Notes: generated by a model not told the origin, from the sequence alone. A DNA stretch of 64,000 nucleotides from an uncultured Clostridia bacterium (GCA_934278995.1 CAKQWM010000005.1:62001-126000), one strand, 5' to 3'; counted from the first letter of the stretch, positions 7,583 to 15,394 are shown. Numbers and translations are program-made.

Positions 7583-8239
7583 ATGAAGTGGTTTTATAAT
7601 CTTAAACGCGTTGTACGCGTTATAATTGCCATTGTATCGTGGTTGCCGTTGTTTATCTTTGCGGGCGTTGTCGGCGGTAGTGTAGGGGAAAACGGCGAAA
7701 ATATGCAAACGTGGCAAGCGTTGATAATTTGCGCGTTGCTCGCCGTCGGTGTTGTATTTACCGTGTTTGCAATCAAAGCGCGGACGAAAGAAACAAAAGC
7801 CAATCGCGACGCCAAGCGTACGGAACGAGCCGCACTTGAAAGCCGTAAAAAAAATACGGCGACCGAAAACCCGCACATAATCAAAATGAGCGACGCCGCG
7901 GTAACGTCGCCCGCAACGACGTCGAGTTTTCCGATATTTACAAAGGCGGTCGGCGTAACGTTCGATAATTGCCAAGAAAATATACAAAAAAGCAATGTCG
8001 GCGACCCGCTTTTAATTAAACATAAACCGACCGAGGAATATCCCGAAAGCGTGGACGTCATAAACGCGCGGACGCATAAACGTATCGGGCGTATCAAATC
8101 GGATCTTGCGTGGGAATTTGTGGGCGAGTTCGACGAACGGTTTACGCTTGACGGCGAAATCGCCGATATAACGGGCGGTAGCGACGGGCAAAATTACGGT
8201 TGCAATATAAAGATTGTCGGCGAGCATATCGACGACTAA
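7583..8239 (+). CDS. Two-TM membrane protein with C-terminal HIRAN-like domain
   Basis: 218 residues. Two hydrophobic segments (about 10-32 and 46-62) are followed by a basic linker. Residues about 118-210 resemble a HIRAN domain (KAVGVTFDNCQENI..., then KRIGRIKSDLA). HIRAN domains bind DNA ends or 3'-termini in helicase- and nuclease-linked proteins; membrane-anchored versions are common in Firmicutes prophages but of unknown role. It lies 6 bases after the repressor gene, so it should be expressed in the lysogen. It could be a lysogenic-conversion or immunity factor. Confidence 0.62.
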   Translation: MKWFYNLKRVVRVIIAIVSWLPLFIFAGVVGGSVGENGENMQTWQALIICALLAVGVVFTVFAIKARTKETKANRDAKRTERAALESRKKNTATENPHIIKMSDAAVTSPATTSSFPIFTKAVGVTFDNCQENIQKSNVGDPLLIKHKPTEEYPESVDVINARTHKRIGRIKSDLAWEFVGEFDERFTLDGEIADITGGSDGQNYGCNIKIVGEHIDD

Positions 8240-8258
8240 CGCCAAAAGACAAGCAATA

Positions 8259-8293
8259 AAAAACGCCTTCTTGCGAGGGCGTTTTTGTTTTAT
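8259..8293. terminator. Bidirectional intrinsic terminator
   Basis: AAAAACGCC and GGGCGTTTTT flank a short loop between two convergent genes, with A-rich and T-rich sides on both strands. It would end the repressor/HIRAN transcript from the left and the late (lysis-module) transcript from the right. Confidence 0.8.
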
Positions 8294-8709
8294 CAATTAA
8301 AATGTTTTTCGCCGAGGCGGGTTGCCCAACCTTCAAACCATATTCGATCGTAGGGCGGTAAAGTGTTGCCGAGTCCTTTTCGTATTTTGTACTCGCGCCA
8401 CCAATAACGAATACAAGAGGGAATACTAACAACAAAAGGCATAAACACGCCGAGCATAATATTTTGTAAACCGTGTCCGCTTTCGTGTTGCAAGATATGT
8501 AAAGACGGGTTTTTGTTGACGACGAAAAACGCGCCGAGTTCAAATCCGCCCCAACCGCTCCCGACTTCAAAATAAATCAAATAATGAAATCGTTTCGGTT
8601 TATGCCCCGTTACAAGCAAGGCAAGGGCAACAACGCCGCCGCAAAGCGTCATAAGCGCGCCCCACGTTAGCGACAAAAGCCAAAACATAATTGCTTTAAC
8701 CGTTTTCAT
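8293..8709 (-). CDS. Membrane protein with HExxH motif (putative zinc metallopeptidase) at the end of the lysis module
   Basis: 138 residues. An N-terminal hydrophobic region (about 8-36) is followed by a QHESGHG segment near residues 74-80 that matches the HExxH zinc signature, another hydrophobic stretch (about 84-96), and WFEGWATRLG at the C-terminus. It overlaps the holin gene by 14 bases and takes the slot where an endolysin is normally found. Whether it is an active protease is not shown. It may instead be a small chromosomal-type membrane peptidase carried as a moron gene. Confidence 0.55.
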   Translation of the reverse strand: MKTVKAIMFWLLSLTWGALMTLCGGVVALALLVTGHKPKRFHYLIYFEVGSGWGGFELGAFFVVNKNPSLHILQHESGHGLQNIMLGVFMPFVVSIPSCIRYWWREYKIRKGLGNTLPPYDRIWFEGWATRLGEKHFN

Positions 8710-9097
8710 TTTGCACCTCCAAAGACTTATTTTTCAAGTCGTAAAGCGTTGCCTCGATTTGCGACTTTATCCACGTTTCGACGTCGCCGAAGTTGTCGTT
8801 TATAAATTTTTCGACGTCCGCCGATAACTGCATACGCGCCGCCGCGATTGCAAGTTTTAACGCCTCCTCTTGCGCGTCTTTCGTCCAAGCGTCCGTACCT
8901 TTGATAGACTCGACGTACGTTTGATATGTAGCCTTTACGGCGTTTGAAACAATGTTCGTCGCGCCTTGTAAAAGATTGCGCGCTTTTTCGTTTTTGATTT
9001 TGGCATTGATAAGGCTTTTAACCTTTGCCAAAACCCACGCGCCAAGCGTGGCGAGTAGGGCGGAAACGATTTTGATTATAATACTTTGCCAATCCAT
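8696..9097 (-). CDS. Phage holin, LLH family
   Basis: 133 residues. There is one N-terminal transmembrane segment (about 5-24), then a long charged amphipathic region including ARNLLQGATNIVSNAVKA, as in LLH-type holins of Firmicutes phages. It would permeabilise the host membrane at the end of the lytic cycle. It has a ribosome site GGAGGATTAAAAAATTT and lies between a second one-TM protein and the HExxH membrane protein. Confidence 0.75.
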   Translation of the reverse strand: MDWQSIIIKIVSALLATLGAWVLAKVKSLINAKIKNEKARNLLQGATNIVSNAVKATYQTYVESIKGTDAWTKDAQEEALKLAIAAARMQLSADVEKFINDNFGDVETWIKSQIEATLYDLKNKSLEVQNENG

Positions 9098-9104
9098 AAA
9101 TTTT

Positions 9105-9440
9105 TTAATCCTCCGTTTTGTTTTCGTTGTCGGGGTAGGGCGGAAATTCGGGCAACGCGATCAAGTCGTTGTATAAGTCCGTGATAACGCCGTTGCCGCC
9201 GAGCAAGTGATACGACTCATACTCCCGACGCAATGCGTCTTTTGCATAAATCGGACAATAGCCGCGGTCGGTGTACTTTTCGTGTTGTCGTATGATTTCG
9301 GCGCGCAAAAGACTTTGCAAGCCGCTTTGCATTGCTTTGTTTTTTGCGTGTCCGCTTTTGAAGTTGCCGACAATCGCCGTTACCACCGCGCCGACGGACG
9401 TACTTATAATCGCGGTTAAGATCGTTGCCCAAACGTTCAT
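9105..9440 (-). CDS. Holin-like single-TM phage protein
   Basis: 111 residues: one N-terminal membrane helix (about 5-25) and a soluble part with YHLLGGNGVITDLYNDL. The NG(V/T) segment following a helical domain is common to small membrane proteins just before the holin in Clostridia phages. Its likely role is in lysis, as holin or antiholin. It starts 5 bases upstream of the previous gene's stop in a tight operon. Confidence 0.6.
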   Translation of the reverse strand: MNVWATILTAIISTSVGAVVTAIVGNFKSGHAKNKAMQSGLQSLLRAEIIRQHEKYTDRGYCPIYAKDALRREYESYHLLGGNGVITDLYNDLIALPEFPPYPDNENKTED

Positions 9441-9441
9441 T

Positions 9442-9645
9442 TTACACCTCTACAAACCACTCGTCGCGGAGCGACGCGCCGTTGTTTTCGGCGATTTCTT
9501 CTTTTGACTTGCCGTCAAGGTCGTTGACCCAAATTTCGCAAGCGTCGTCAATTTCGCGTTGAGTGAGTATCCCCGCCGCCTTGTCCGCGTTTGCCGTTTC
9601 GAGCCACTTGTCTTTGCTGAATACTTTTTGTTTTGTGTTTGCCAT
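9442..9645 (-). CDS. Small acidic phage protein overlapping the reverse transcriptase gene
   Basis: 67 residues with a clear ribosome site (ACGGAGGTAATCTCAAAA). Its first 98 bases overlap the 3' end of the reverse transcriptase gene in another frame. It looks helical, with LTQREIDDACEIWVND in the middle. It does not resemble the basic four-helix Avd accessory protein of DGRs (too short, acidic). Function unknown. Confidence 0.6.
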   Translation of the reverse strand: MANTKQKVFSKDKWLETANADKAAGILTQREIDDACEIWVNDLDGKSKEEIAENNGASLRDEWFVEV

Positions 9646-10696
9646 TTTTGAGATTACCTCCGTTTTGTTTGCTGTAATTACTTACAATCTTTTTAAGTTT
9701 GTTTTTCGGTGCGTACGGGTAAATGTTCTTTTTATAGAAGTTTCGCCCGTTGATATGCGATAGCCAACCGATAAGGGATAAAAGGCTCATTGCTTGCCGC
9801 GGGGTAGTGTAGCCCGTTTTGCCAACTTTGCGCACTCGACGACATAGCCGAAAAAATATTCGTTTGCGAAGTATGGTTTTGTTTTTATAAAACCGATACC
9901 CGACAAAATCAATCGGGCGCGAGTTGAGTTTCCAAACTTGCCAATTACCTTTTATCTTTAATCCGATACCGTGCAAGTAGTTATCAATCGCCGTAACCGC
10001 TTTATGTAACTTTCGCTTGTTAGAGTCTATCAAAACCATATCGTCAACGTATCGGACGTAGTATTTGACGTGCAATACTTCTTTGATATAGTGGTCTAAA
10101 CCCTCCAAGTAAAAATTTGAAAACCATTGCGACGTATAGTATCCGATCGGGAGATGATCGCCGCCGTTTTCGAGGACTTGACCGATAAGGCGTAAAACCT
10201 TGTCGTCTTTGATTTTCCTTTTAAGCATTTCGAGCAATATCGGCGGGCGGACGCTGTCGAAAAACTTTGATACGTCAAGTTTTGCGCAATAACGCATTTT
10301 AACGTCGCGTATCGCCGTTTCGACGTAAGCCTTCGCGTCAATGCCGCCGCGGTTAGGTATGCTCCCGCAACAATAACGGTACATACCGCGCGTTATTACG
10401 GGGTTTAATGCCGTAATAATAAGCCAATGCACGATTTGATCGGGGTAAAATTTCGGTATTGTGATTTGTCGGGTTTTACAACAAGAATTGTCGTAAATTT
10501 CGATATGTTCACTCGGCGAAAGTTTTATCGTTTCGGTTTCGAGCATTGCTTTGATTTTTCGTGCGTAACCGTCAATATCACTCAATATCGCTTTGACGTA
10601 GAGTCGGTCGGTTTTACCCTTTGCGGCGTTTCGGATTGCCGTTTTGATAAAATCGACGTCGCACATTTTCTCGTACAAATAACCGACTCTTTTCAT
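9548..10696 (-). CDS. DGR reverse transcriptase
   Basis: 382 residues from ATG 10696, chosen because AAAGGATATTCT lies just before it; a TTG start at 10729 is possible. The catalytic aspartates are D141 (LDVSKFFDS) and D218/D219 of the YVDD box. Residues 184-190, IGYYTSQ, match the (I/L/V)GxxxSQ form that marks DGR reverse transcriptases, where group II intron and retroviral enzymes have QGxxxSP-type motifs. The enzyme copies the template RNA with adenine-specific errors, and the cDNA replaces the variable repeat in the adjacent gene. The C-terminal 30 residues are Lys/Gly-rich and overlap the next gene. Confidence 0.93.
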   Translation of the reverse strand: MKRVGYLYEKMCDVDFIKTAIRNAAKGKTDRLYVKAILSDIDGYARKIKAMLETETIKLSPSEHIEIYDNSCCKTRQITIPKFYPDQIVHWLIITALNPVITRGMYRYCCGSIPNRGGIDAKAYVETAIRDVKMRYCAKLDVSKFFDSVRPPILLEMLKRKIKDDKVLRLIGQVLENGGDHLPIGYYTSQWFSNFYLEGLDHYIKEVLHVKYYVRYVDDMVLIDSNKRKLHKAVTAIDNYLHGIGLKIKGNWQVWKLNSRPIDFVGYRFYKNKTILRKRIFFRLCRRVRKVGKTGYTTPRQAMSLLSLIGWLSHINGRNFYKKNIYPYAPKNKLKKIVSNYSKQNGGNLKNGKHKTKSIQQRQVARNGKRGQGGGDTHSTRN

Positions 10697-10808
10697 AGAA
10701 TATCCTTTAATCTTCTTGCGGTCTTTCAATGACTTACTAAACCGCCCTCTTTGTGAAGTGTTTTTTGCCGAGGGGCAAGGATTATGCGCGCTCTAAATAA
10801 ATATCAAG

Positions 10809-10940
10809 ATTAAATGCGACCCCCGATGTTCGCGTTCGTGTTCGACGGATCGTAATTACCGTTCCAATTCCACAAGCCCGCGTTCGTCGTGTTGTTCCAA
10901 TTCCCACCAACGGCAAGGACGGAGCCGTTGACGTTCGCGT
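10809..10940 (-). repeat. DGR template repeat (TR)
   Basis: Aligns base for base with the variable repeat at 11043-11174 (132 positions). I count 21 mismatches, and every one is a T in this copy on the plus strand, which is an A in the template RNA. Read on the minus strand in the frame of the target gene, it is rich in AAC/AAT (Asn) and ACG (Thr) codons and ends in a stop. This is the expected design for maximal amino-acid diversity from adenine mutagenesis. It lies between the target gene and the reverse transcriptase gene. Confidence 0.95.
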
Positions 10941-10994
10941 CGGGGAGTGCGCGCAATACCCTTTATGTTTTTATTATTGCTATTGAATAGACGC

Positions 10995-11016
10995 CAAGGG
11001 GGAGGTATCCCCCTTG
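10995..11016. other. DGR target hairpin/cruciform downstream of the variable repeat
   Basis: A perfect 9-bp inverted repeat (CAAGGGGGA/TCCCCCTTG) with a 4-base loop GGTA. It lies 12 bases beyond the stop codon of the variable protein. Short hairpins with GRNA-type tetraloops just after the variable repeat are known to promote retrohoming in the Bordetella phage DGR. Size, position and loop fit that description. It could also contribute to transcription termination, though no U-tract follows. Confidence 0.75.
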
Positions 11017-11028
11017 ACAATCCCTCTC

Positions 11029-12075
11029 TTAAAGAGGTTTATAGCAAAGGCGACCCCCGATGCTCGCGCTCGCGTACGACGGATCGTAACCACCGCGCCA
11101 ACACCACAAGCCCGCGTTCGACGCGGGGTTCCAATACCCACCAACGGCAAGGACGGAGCCGAGGACGTGCGCGTAATCCGCGTAGTAGGTGGTGTTACTA
11201 CCGCCGACTTCGGTTGCGTATTGTATAAGTGGGTTGCGTCCGAGCGGTTCAACTTTTTTAATATAGCCGCCGCCCGACGAACGGTCGCCCTGATAAACGT
11301 ACGGCGACGCGGTTTTACCCGCCGTGTAAGACGCGGGATCGGTGCAAACATATACTTTTGCGGACGAGAAAGATATTCCGTCAACCCACTTGTAAACGTT
11401 GCCCCACAAGTTCTCGATACCGCGATACTTGCAAGCGTGTTTGCCGTCGGTGTTGCTGACTTCCGACCCCGACGGGGTTTTTACGCTGTCCGTTCTTCCC
11501 GTAGCAACCGCCGCCGAATTGCCGTTTGCATAACCATACATAACCGATTGTGAGTTTGTCGTTTTCATTTCAACGAGCCACAATTCTTTGATAATAAGGT
11601 CAATCAAGAAGTCGTATTGCTGATAACCCGCGCCGTTTGCCTTGCAACCCGTACGGAAATTATCGCAAGTAATATTGACAAGTACCGTTGCGCCCGATTT
11701 CGAGTACACACGCGCCGACGACCCGCTCCCTTCGTATTTGCCGACGAGAACGTAATCGAGTTCGTTTCCCGCGCCGTCAACAAACAACGTTGAAAAACCT
11801 TCGTATCGGATACCCGATATTTGGTGTTTGTATGTTCCGTCGCTGTTTTTCGTGATTTTAGAGTAAAATTTCGGTATCTTGATAAATACGTTACCCGACG
11901 CGTCGGTTACTTCTTGCATATCGCTCCACGGATAGCAACGGTCAAAGTCGCTTACAATGTCCGTCGTGCCGACCGTATAGGAAAGCCCGACGGCGTCGTC
12001 CGTCCTCGTAAGGGCGGACGGGGTGGACGAGCCGACTTTATCTACACCGTAGATTTTTGCTTTTTCAATGTTCAT
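11029..12075 (-). CDS. DGR variable protein with C-type-lectin/FGE-like fold; receptor-binding tail tip
   Basis: 348 residues. The C-terminal part has the hallmarks of the FGE-sulfatase/C-lectin fold used by DGR targets (GIENLWGNVYKWVDG near residue 215, then SVLAVGGYW, SIGGRLCY). The variable region is residues 302-344. Residues changed relative to the template include H303, L305, Y314, P317, A318, S319, C325, R327, G329, Y334, A335, S336, S338 and L343. It follows two tail-fibre genes with Mtd-type N-terminal domains. It most likely binds host surface receptors at the virion tail tip, so diversification would switch tropism. Confidence 0.9.
   Translation of the reverse strand: MNIEKAKIYGVDKVGSSTPSALTRTDDAVGLSYTVGTTDIVSDFDRCYPWSDMQEVTDASGNVFIKIPKFYSKITKNSDGTYKHQISGIRYEGFSTLFVDGAGNELDYVLVGKYEGSGSSARVYSKSGATVLVNITCDNFRTGCKANGAGYQQYDFLIDLIIKELWLVEMKTTNSQSVMYGYANGNSAAVATGRTDSVKTPSGSEVSNTDGKHACKYRGIENLWGNVYKWVDGISFSSAKVYVCTDPASYTAGKTASPYVYQGDRSSGGGYIKKVEPLGRNPLIQYATEVGGSNTTYYADYAHVLGSVLAVGGYWNPASNAGLWCWRGGYDPSYASASIGGRLCYKPL
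11043..11174 (-). repeat. DGR variable repeat (VR)
   Basis: The 3' end of the variable protein gene. All 21 differences from the template repeat (10809-10940) fall at template adenines, giving changes to C, G and T on the coding strand. Stretches without template adenines, such as the GGCAAGGACGGAGCC core, are unchanged. No second variable repeat was found elsewhere in the window. Confidence 0.95.
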
Positions 12076-12078
12076 AGT

Positions 12079-12396
12079 TTAATTACCTCCTTCGAGTGCG
12101 GCAAGCCGCGTTTTAATTTTCTTAAATTCGGCGTCAATTTCGCCGCCGCGCGTATATCCGACGGCTTTTTCCGACTCCGCCGCCGTTGCGGCATAAATTG
12201 CGATTGACGCGCCGCCGCCCTCGGTTTTGAGTGCAACAAGGTTTGCCCAAGCGGTCGTGCCGTTGCCGATTTTCAAAACCTTGTTTGTGGTATCGTAGCC
12301 AAATTCGCCCGCGGAAAGTACCGAGTTTTTACTCGCCCAATTTGCCGCGGTGTCTTGTCTAACTTTGAGTGTTACGGTTATATTCCGCGTTGCCAT
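12079..12396 (-). CDS. Small tail protein with Mtd-type N-terminal domain
   Basis: 105 residues. The RQDTAANWASKN...GEFGYDT...IGNGTTAW signature matches the N-terminal domain of the phage major tropism determinant (Mtd_N-like), a virion-attachment and trimerisation module. A short C-terminal coiled coil ends in RLAALEGGN. It directly precedes the DGR variable protein and shares this domain with the longer fibre gene upstream. It probably links the variable receptor-binding protein to the fibre. Confidence 0.72.
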   Translation of the reverse strand: MATRNITVTLKVRQDTAANWASKNSVLSAGEFGYDTTNKVLKIGNGTTAWANLVALKTEGGGASIAIYAATAAESEKAVGYTRGGEIDAEFKKIKTRLAALEGGN

Positions 12397-12407
12397 TTTG
12401 ACCTCCT

Positions 12408-13589
12408 TTACGCCTTACCGCCGTTAATCGTCAACGTATCGGTTGAAAGTACAACGTTTCCGCCGTCTTTCAATTCGGTTACGCTTTTGTTTTTGAAATT
12501 CGAGTTGAAGTTTGCGGTAGCGCGCGCCTCGGTAAAGTAAAGGTTTGCACCTTCCGCAATATCGCTCGTAGTAAGCACAACCGCGCCCGTTTTACTGTTT
12601 ACCGAAAGCACCTTACAATCGGGGGTGCGCAACCAAACCCAATTTGCAAGCACGGTCGGATTATCGGCGTTAAGTATGTAAGACTTGTTTTCGTCCGTGC
12701 GGACTGCCACGTCGCCGCGTTGCGCGGAAAGCGCGAGCATTGCGGCTTGACTGTCAACGACAAAAGTTTCGGTAATCGCGATTGCGGGGAACAAACTTTC
12801 GTCGAGTTTTCCGTCGCTACCAAGCACGGGAACGTTGCCCGCCGCCGTACCGACGTTTTTACCCGCCGCCGTTCCCGCGTCGCTAATCTTTGAAAGGGTA
12901 AGCGAGGGGATAAGGGCGACCGCGATTTTTGCGTTTGCGTCAAGCACGGGTACATTGCCCGCCGCCGTTCCCGTATTCTTACTTGCCGCCGTTCCCGCGT
13001 CCGAAATTTTGGAAAGGGTAAGAGCGGGAATATCCGCCGCCGTAAGTTGCGCTGCGCTTGTGATAATGCCTTTTGCGTTTACGGTAACTTTGGTATAAGT
13101 TCCCGCCGATACGCCGCTATTTGCAAGCACGAGGACGTATTCGACGTCGCCGCTACCGTCAAACGTTTTAGAGTTTGCGACGACCGCTCCCGAAAACTTA
13201 ATCGTCCTTGCGGTTTGAAGTTTAACTGCCTCGTCGGCGAGTGTTGCTTTGTCGATTTTTCCTTGCGAGTCCAAAAGCCCGATCCACGTTGCCGCATTTG
13301 CGGTTTTTGCAAAAAGGATATAAGCCTTCGTACCCGTCGTGTCAACCCAAAGCGTGCCAATGTCGTAGCCGACGTCGCTCGCGGTGGGGGCGGTGCTTTT
13401 GACTTCGACGTTTCCGCCGAGTCCGTATTTCAACGAGTTGTATGCGGTAGTGCCGTCGCCGATCTTAAATTTGCGAGTGTCGGTTTCGACGCCAAGTTCG
13501 CCAAGCGTCAAAATGGGGTTTTTGCTCGCCCAATTTGCCGCGGTGTCGTTGCGCATAATCAACGTTACGTTGAGTGTCTTGTTTGCCAT
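12408..13589 (-). CDS. Tail fibre protein with Mtd-type N-terminal domain and internal repeats
   Basis: 393 residues. An N-terminal RNDTAANWASKNPIL...GDGTTAYNSL block is the Mtd_N-type signature. The middle carries a near-exact repeat of about 40 residues (PALTLSKISDAGTAA...GNVPVL, then PSLTLSKISDAGTAA...GNVPVL). The C-terminus has a TGAVVLTTSDIAEG segment common in phage fibre tips. It is a structural fibre upstream of the DGR target. The repeated block also shows at DNA level (about 12830-12900 and 12955-13030). Confidence 0.75.
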   Translation of the reverse strand: MANKTLNVTLIMRNDTAANWASKNPILTLGELGVETDTRKFKIGDGTTAYNSLKYGLGGNVEVKSTAPTASDVGYDIGTLWVDTTGTKAYILFAKTANAATWIGLLDSQGKIDKATLADEAVKLQTARTIKFSGAVVANSKTFDGSGDVEYVLVLANSGVSAGTYTKVTVNAKGIITSAAQLTAADIPALTLSKISDAGTAASKNTGTAAGNVPVLDANAKIAVALIPSLTLSKISDAGTAAGKNVGTAAGNVPVLGSDGKLDESLFPAIAITETFVVDSQAAMLALSAQRGDVAVRTDENKSYILNADNPTVLANWVWLRTPDCKVLSVNSKTGAVVLTTSDIAEGANLYFTEARATANFNSNFKNKSVTELKDGGNVVLSTDTLTINGGKA

Positions 13590-13591
13590 TT

Positions 13592-14218
13592 TTAATTACC
13601 TCCGTTAGCATTGATAATTGTTATATCGTCGGGATCAAGTCCGATAATAACGTAATTGTTTATTGCCGTATCATAGCGGTACGGCGTGTTTGTCGCCGCG
13701 TCGATATAGATTACGCCGCCGACTCCGACGTCGGGGAAGTGGGCGCGGTCGATACATTCGGTAACGCCGCCGTCCTTTTGTTCAAGCGCGGTAACGCGGT
13801 CGTCAAGATCTTGCAACTCGTCGGGGTATTCTTTGGAAATAACCTCGTCGGCGGGGATTTCTAAATCGAAAGTCGCGTTAAAAATTTCCGTTTGCCAAAT
13901 TATCGCGTCGTTGTTGTCCGTCTTTTGAAAAAGCACTTGCATATCGACGTTGCGTTGCCTTGTAACCTTTTTCGGAAAAACATAAATGAGTCTTACCTTT
14001 TCGGGGTCGGTATCGACGTCGAAAATAAAATGTCGCGTTTTATCGACGAACGTAAAATCGCGGTTGACAATCTTAATAAACGGCGTAAATTCGGCAAGGT
14101 TCAAATTGCCTTGTTTCTTGTCGATTATCATTGTCAAATCGTCGGCAAGGTTGTTGCCGACAACGCCAATTCGGAAAAATCGTTGTTGCGGGGATTTGCC
14201 GCAAAAGGTAAGTTTCAT
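13592..14218 (-). CDS. Baseplate/fibre-associated tail protein (BppU-like position)
   Basis: 208 residues, beta-rich N-terminal half (FIKIVNRDFTFVD, HFIFDVD) then a short coiled coil (LQDLDDRVTALEQKD) and a C-terminal head. Layout and position after the Gp37-like protein fit an upper baseplate or fibre-connector protein. I do not recognise a specific family with certainty. Stop and start codons of neighbours nearly abut, consistent with the late operon. Confidence 0.6.
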   Translation of the reverse strand: MKLTFCGKSPQQRFFRIGVVGNNLADDLTMIIDKKQGNLNLAEFTPFIKIVNRDFTFVDKTRHFIFDVDTDPEKVRLIYVFPKKVTRQRNVDMQVLFQKTDNNDAIIWQTEIFNATFDLEIPADEVISKEYPDELQDLDDRVTALEQKDGGVTECIDRAHFPDVGVGGVIYIDAATNTPYRYDTAINNYVIIGLDPDDITIINANGGN

Positions 14219-14232
14219 TACAAGCCCTCCTT

Positions 14233-15384
14233 CTATGCCTCGCCGCCGCTGAAAATGATTGTATCGTTTTCGTCGATCAATCCGCCGCCCTCGAAAGTCG
14301 CTTGCGGTGTTCCGTTAAGTGTAACGGTTGTACCTTGTTTCGTTCCGATTTGCTGTTCGAGGTCATTTACTTTTTGCTCGACTTGTGTTTTTGTGGTACT
14401 TGCAAGGTTTGCCGCGTCGCTTGCGGTTTGTTTTGCCTCGTTCGCGGCTGATACCGCATTGTCGGACTTTGTGTTTGCCGCACTTGCAACTTCGGTTGCG
14501 CTATCCGCTTTTGTATCCGCACCGTTTGCGGTTTCGATTGCCGTTTCCGCCTTGCTGACGGCGTCCTCGGCTTTGGTTTTTGCGTCGTTCGCCGTAGTAA
14601 CTGCACCCGCCGCCACCGTTTCGGCGTTTCCCGCTTTTGTATCCGCGCTTTCGGCAATACCTTTGACCGTTTCGGCGGTGGACTTTGCCGAGTTTGCCGT
14701 TTCGACTGCATTATCGGATTTTGTATTTGCGGCGTTTGACGTGCTGACGGCGTTTGCCGCTTTCGATACTGCGTCCGTAGCCTTTGCGACTGCGTCGTCG
14801 GACTTTGTGTTTGCGGCGTTTGCCGTTGAAATGGCGGTGTTTGCCGCCGCGACTGCGCTTGCGGCTTTTTCGAGTGCCTCGTCAACGATTGTTTTAATCG
14901 TCGCATAGTCGGCGACGGGATTTATCAACTTTTTGAGATTGACGATCGACGTACCCGAAATTTCAAACGAATACAACGGGAGTTCGTAAGCCGTGTTGAC
15001 GTTGTCCGCGGTCGCCGCGTAGGTGTCGGACTGTTCGAGCGTTATCGCCTCGTAAGTACGGTTGACAACCGCTAAAAGACTGCAATTTGCGTCGTCCGAC
15101 GGGTGGTACGTTTCGATACGCGCCACAACGTAACCGACAAAGCCGTCAAAGATTTGCGGGGCGACTAATTCCGCCGCCGTGATTTCGCACATACGACCTT
15201 GCACCAAAAACGCGCCCGTGCCGATTTGTATTTTTTGACCGACAATTTGCGCGGCAAGTTCGTTGCCGTAACCCTTGTAATATCCGTTTGCTTTGCTTTG
15301 GTCTATAAAACGCGAGCGTACTTCAAGCGCGTACAAATTCGCGTTGAAATTAAAACAACCTTGAAACGTTACGGGTTTTATCAT
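14233..15384 (-). CDS. Tail fibre protein with long alanine-rich coiled coil
   Basis: 383 residues. Residues 1-160 are a globular beta-rich region (VTFQGCFNFNANLYALEVRSR). Residues about 165-345 are a degenerate repeat of A/N/T/K/S heptads (KSDNAV, AETANSA and similar), predicted to form a long trimeric coiled-coil stalk. A short tip follows. The repetitive stretch is unusually GC- and alanine-rich for the window. It is a structural component of the tail tip upstream of the receptor-binding genes. Confidence 0.75.
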   Translation of the reverse strand: MIKPVTFQGCFNFNANLYALEVRSRFIDQSKANGYYKGYGNELAAQIVGQKIQIGTGAFLVQGRMCEITAAELVAPQIFDGFVGYVVARIETYHPSDDANCSLLAVVNRTYEAITLEQSDTYAATADNVNTAYELPLYSFEISGTSIVNLKKLINPVADYATIKTIVDEALEKAASAVAAANTAISTANAANTKSDDAVAKATDAVSKAANAVSTSNAANTKSDNAVETANSAKSTAETVKGIAESADTKAGNAETVAAGAVTTANDAKTKAEDAVSKAETAIETANGADTKADSATEVASAANTKSDNAVSAANEAKQTASDAANLASTTKTQVEQKVNDLEQQIGTKQGTTVTLNGTPQATFEGGGLIDENDTIIFSGGEA

Positions 15385-15394
15385 TGCTGACCTC

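Noticed and set aside
10741..10790. TTGCC/GGCAA hairpin between the template repeat and the RT gene as a terminator
   Set aside because: Five base pairs and no T-tract on the transcribed strand.
11014..11553. 179-codon plus-strand frame opposite the DGR target
   Set aside because: Arg-rich antisense shadow of the variable protein gene; the variable-repeat pattern is explained by the minus-strand frame.
14367..14906. 179-codon minus-strand frame inside the coiled-coil fibre gene
   Set aside because: Arg/Gln/Thr repeat protein is an out-of-frame reading of the alanine-rich repeat; the fibre frame is supported by length and context.
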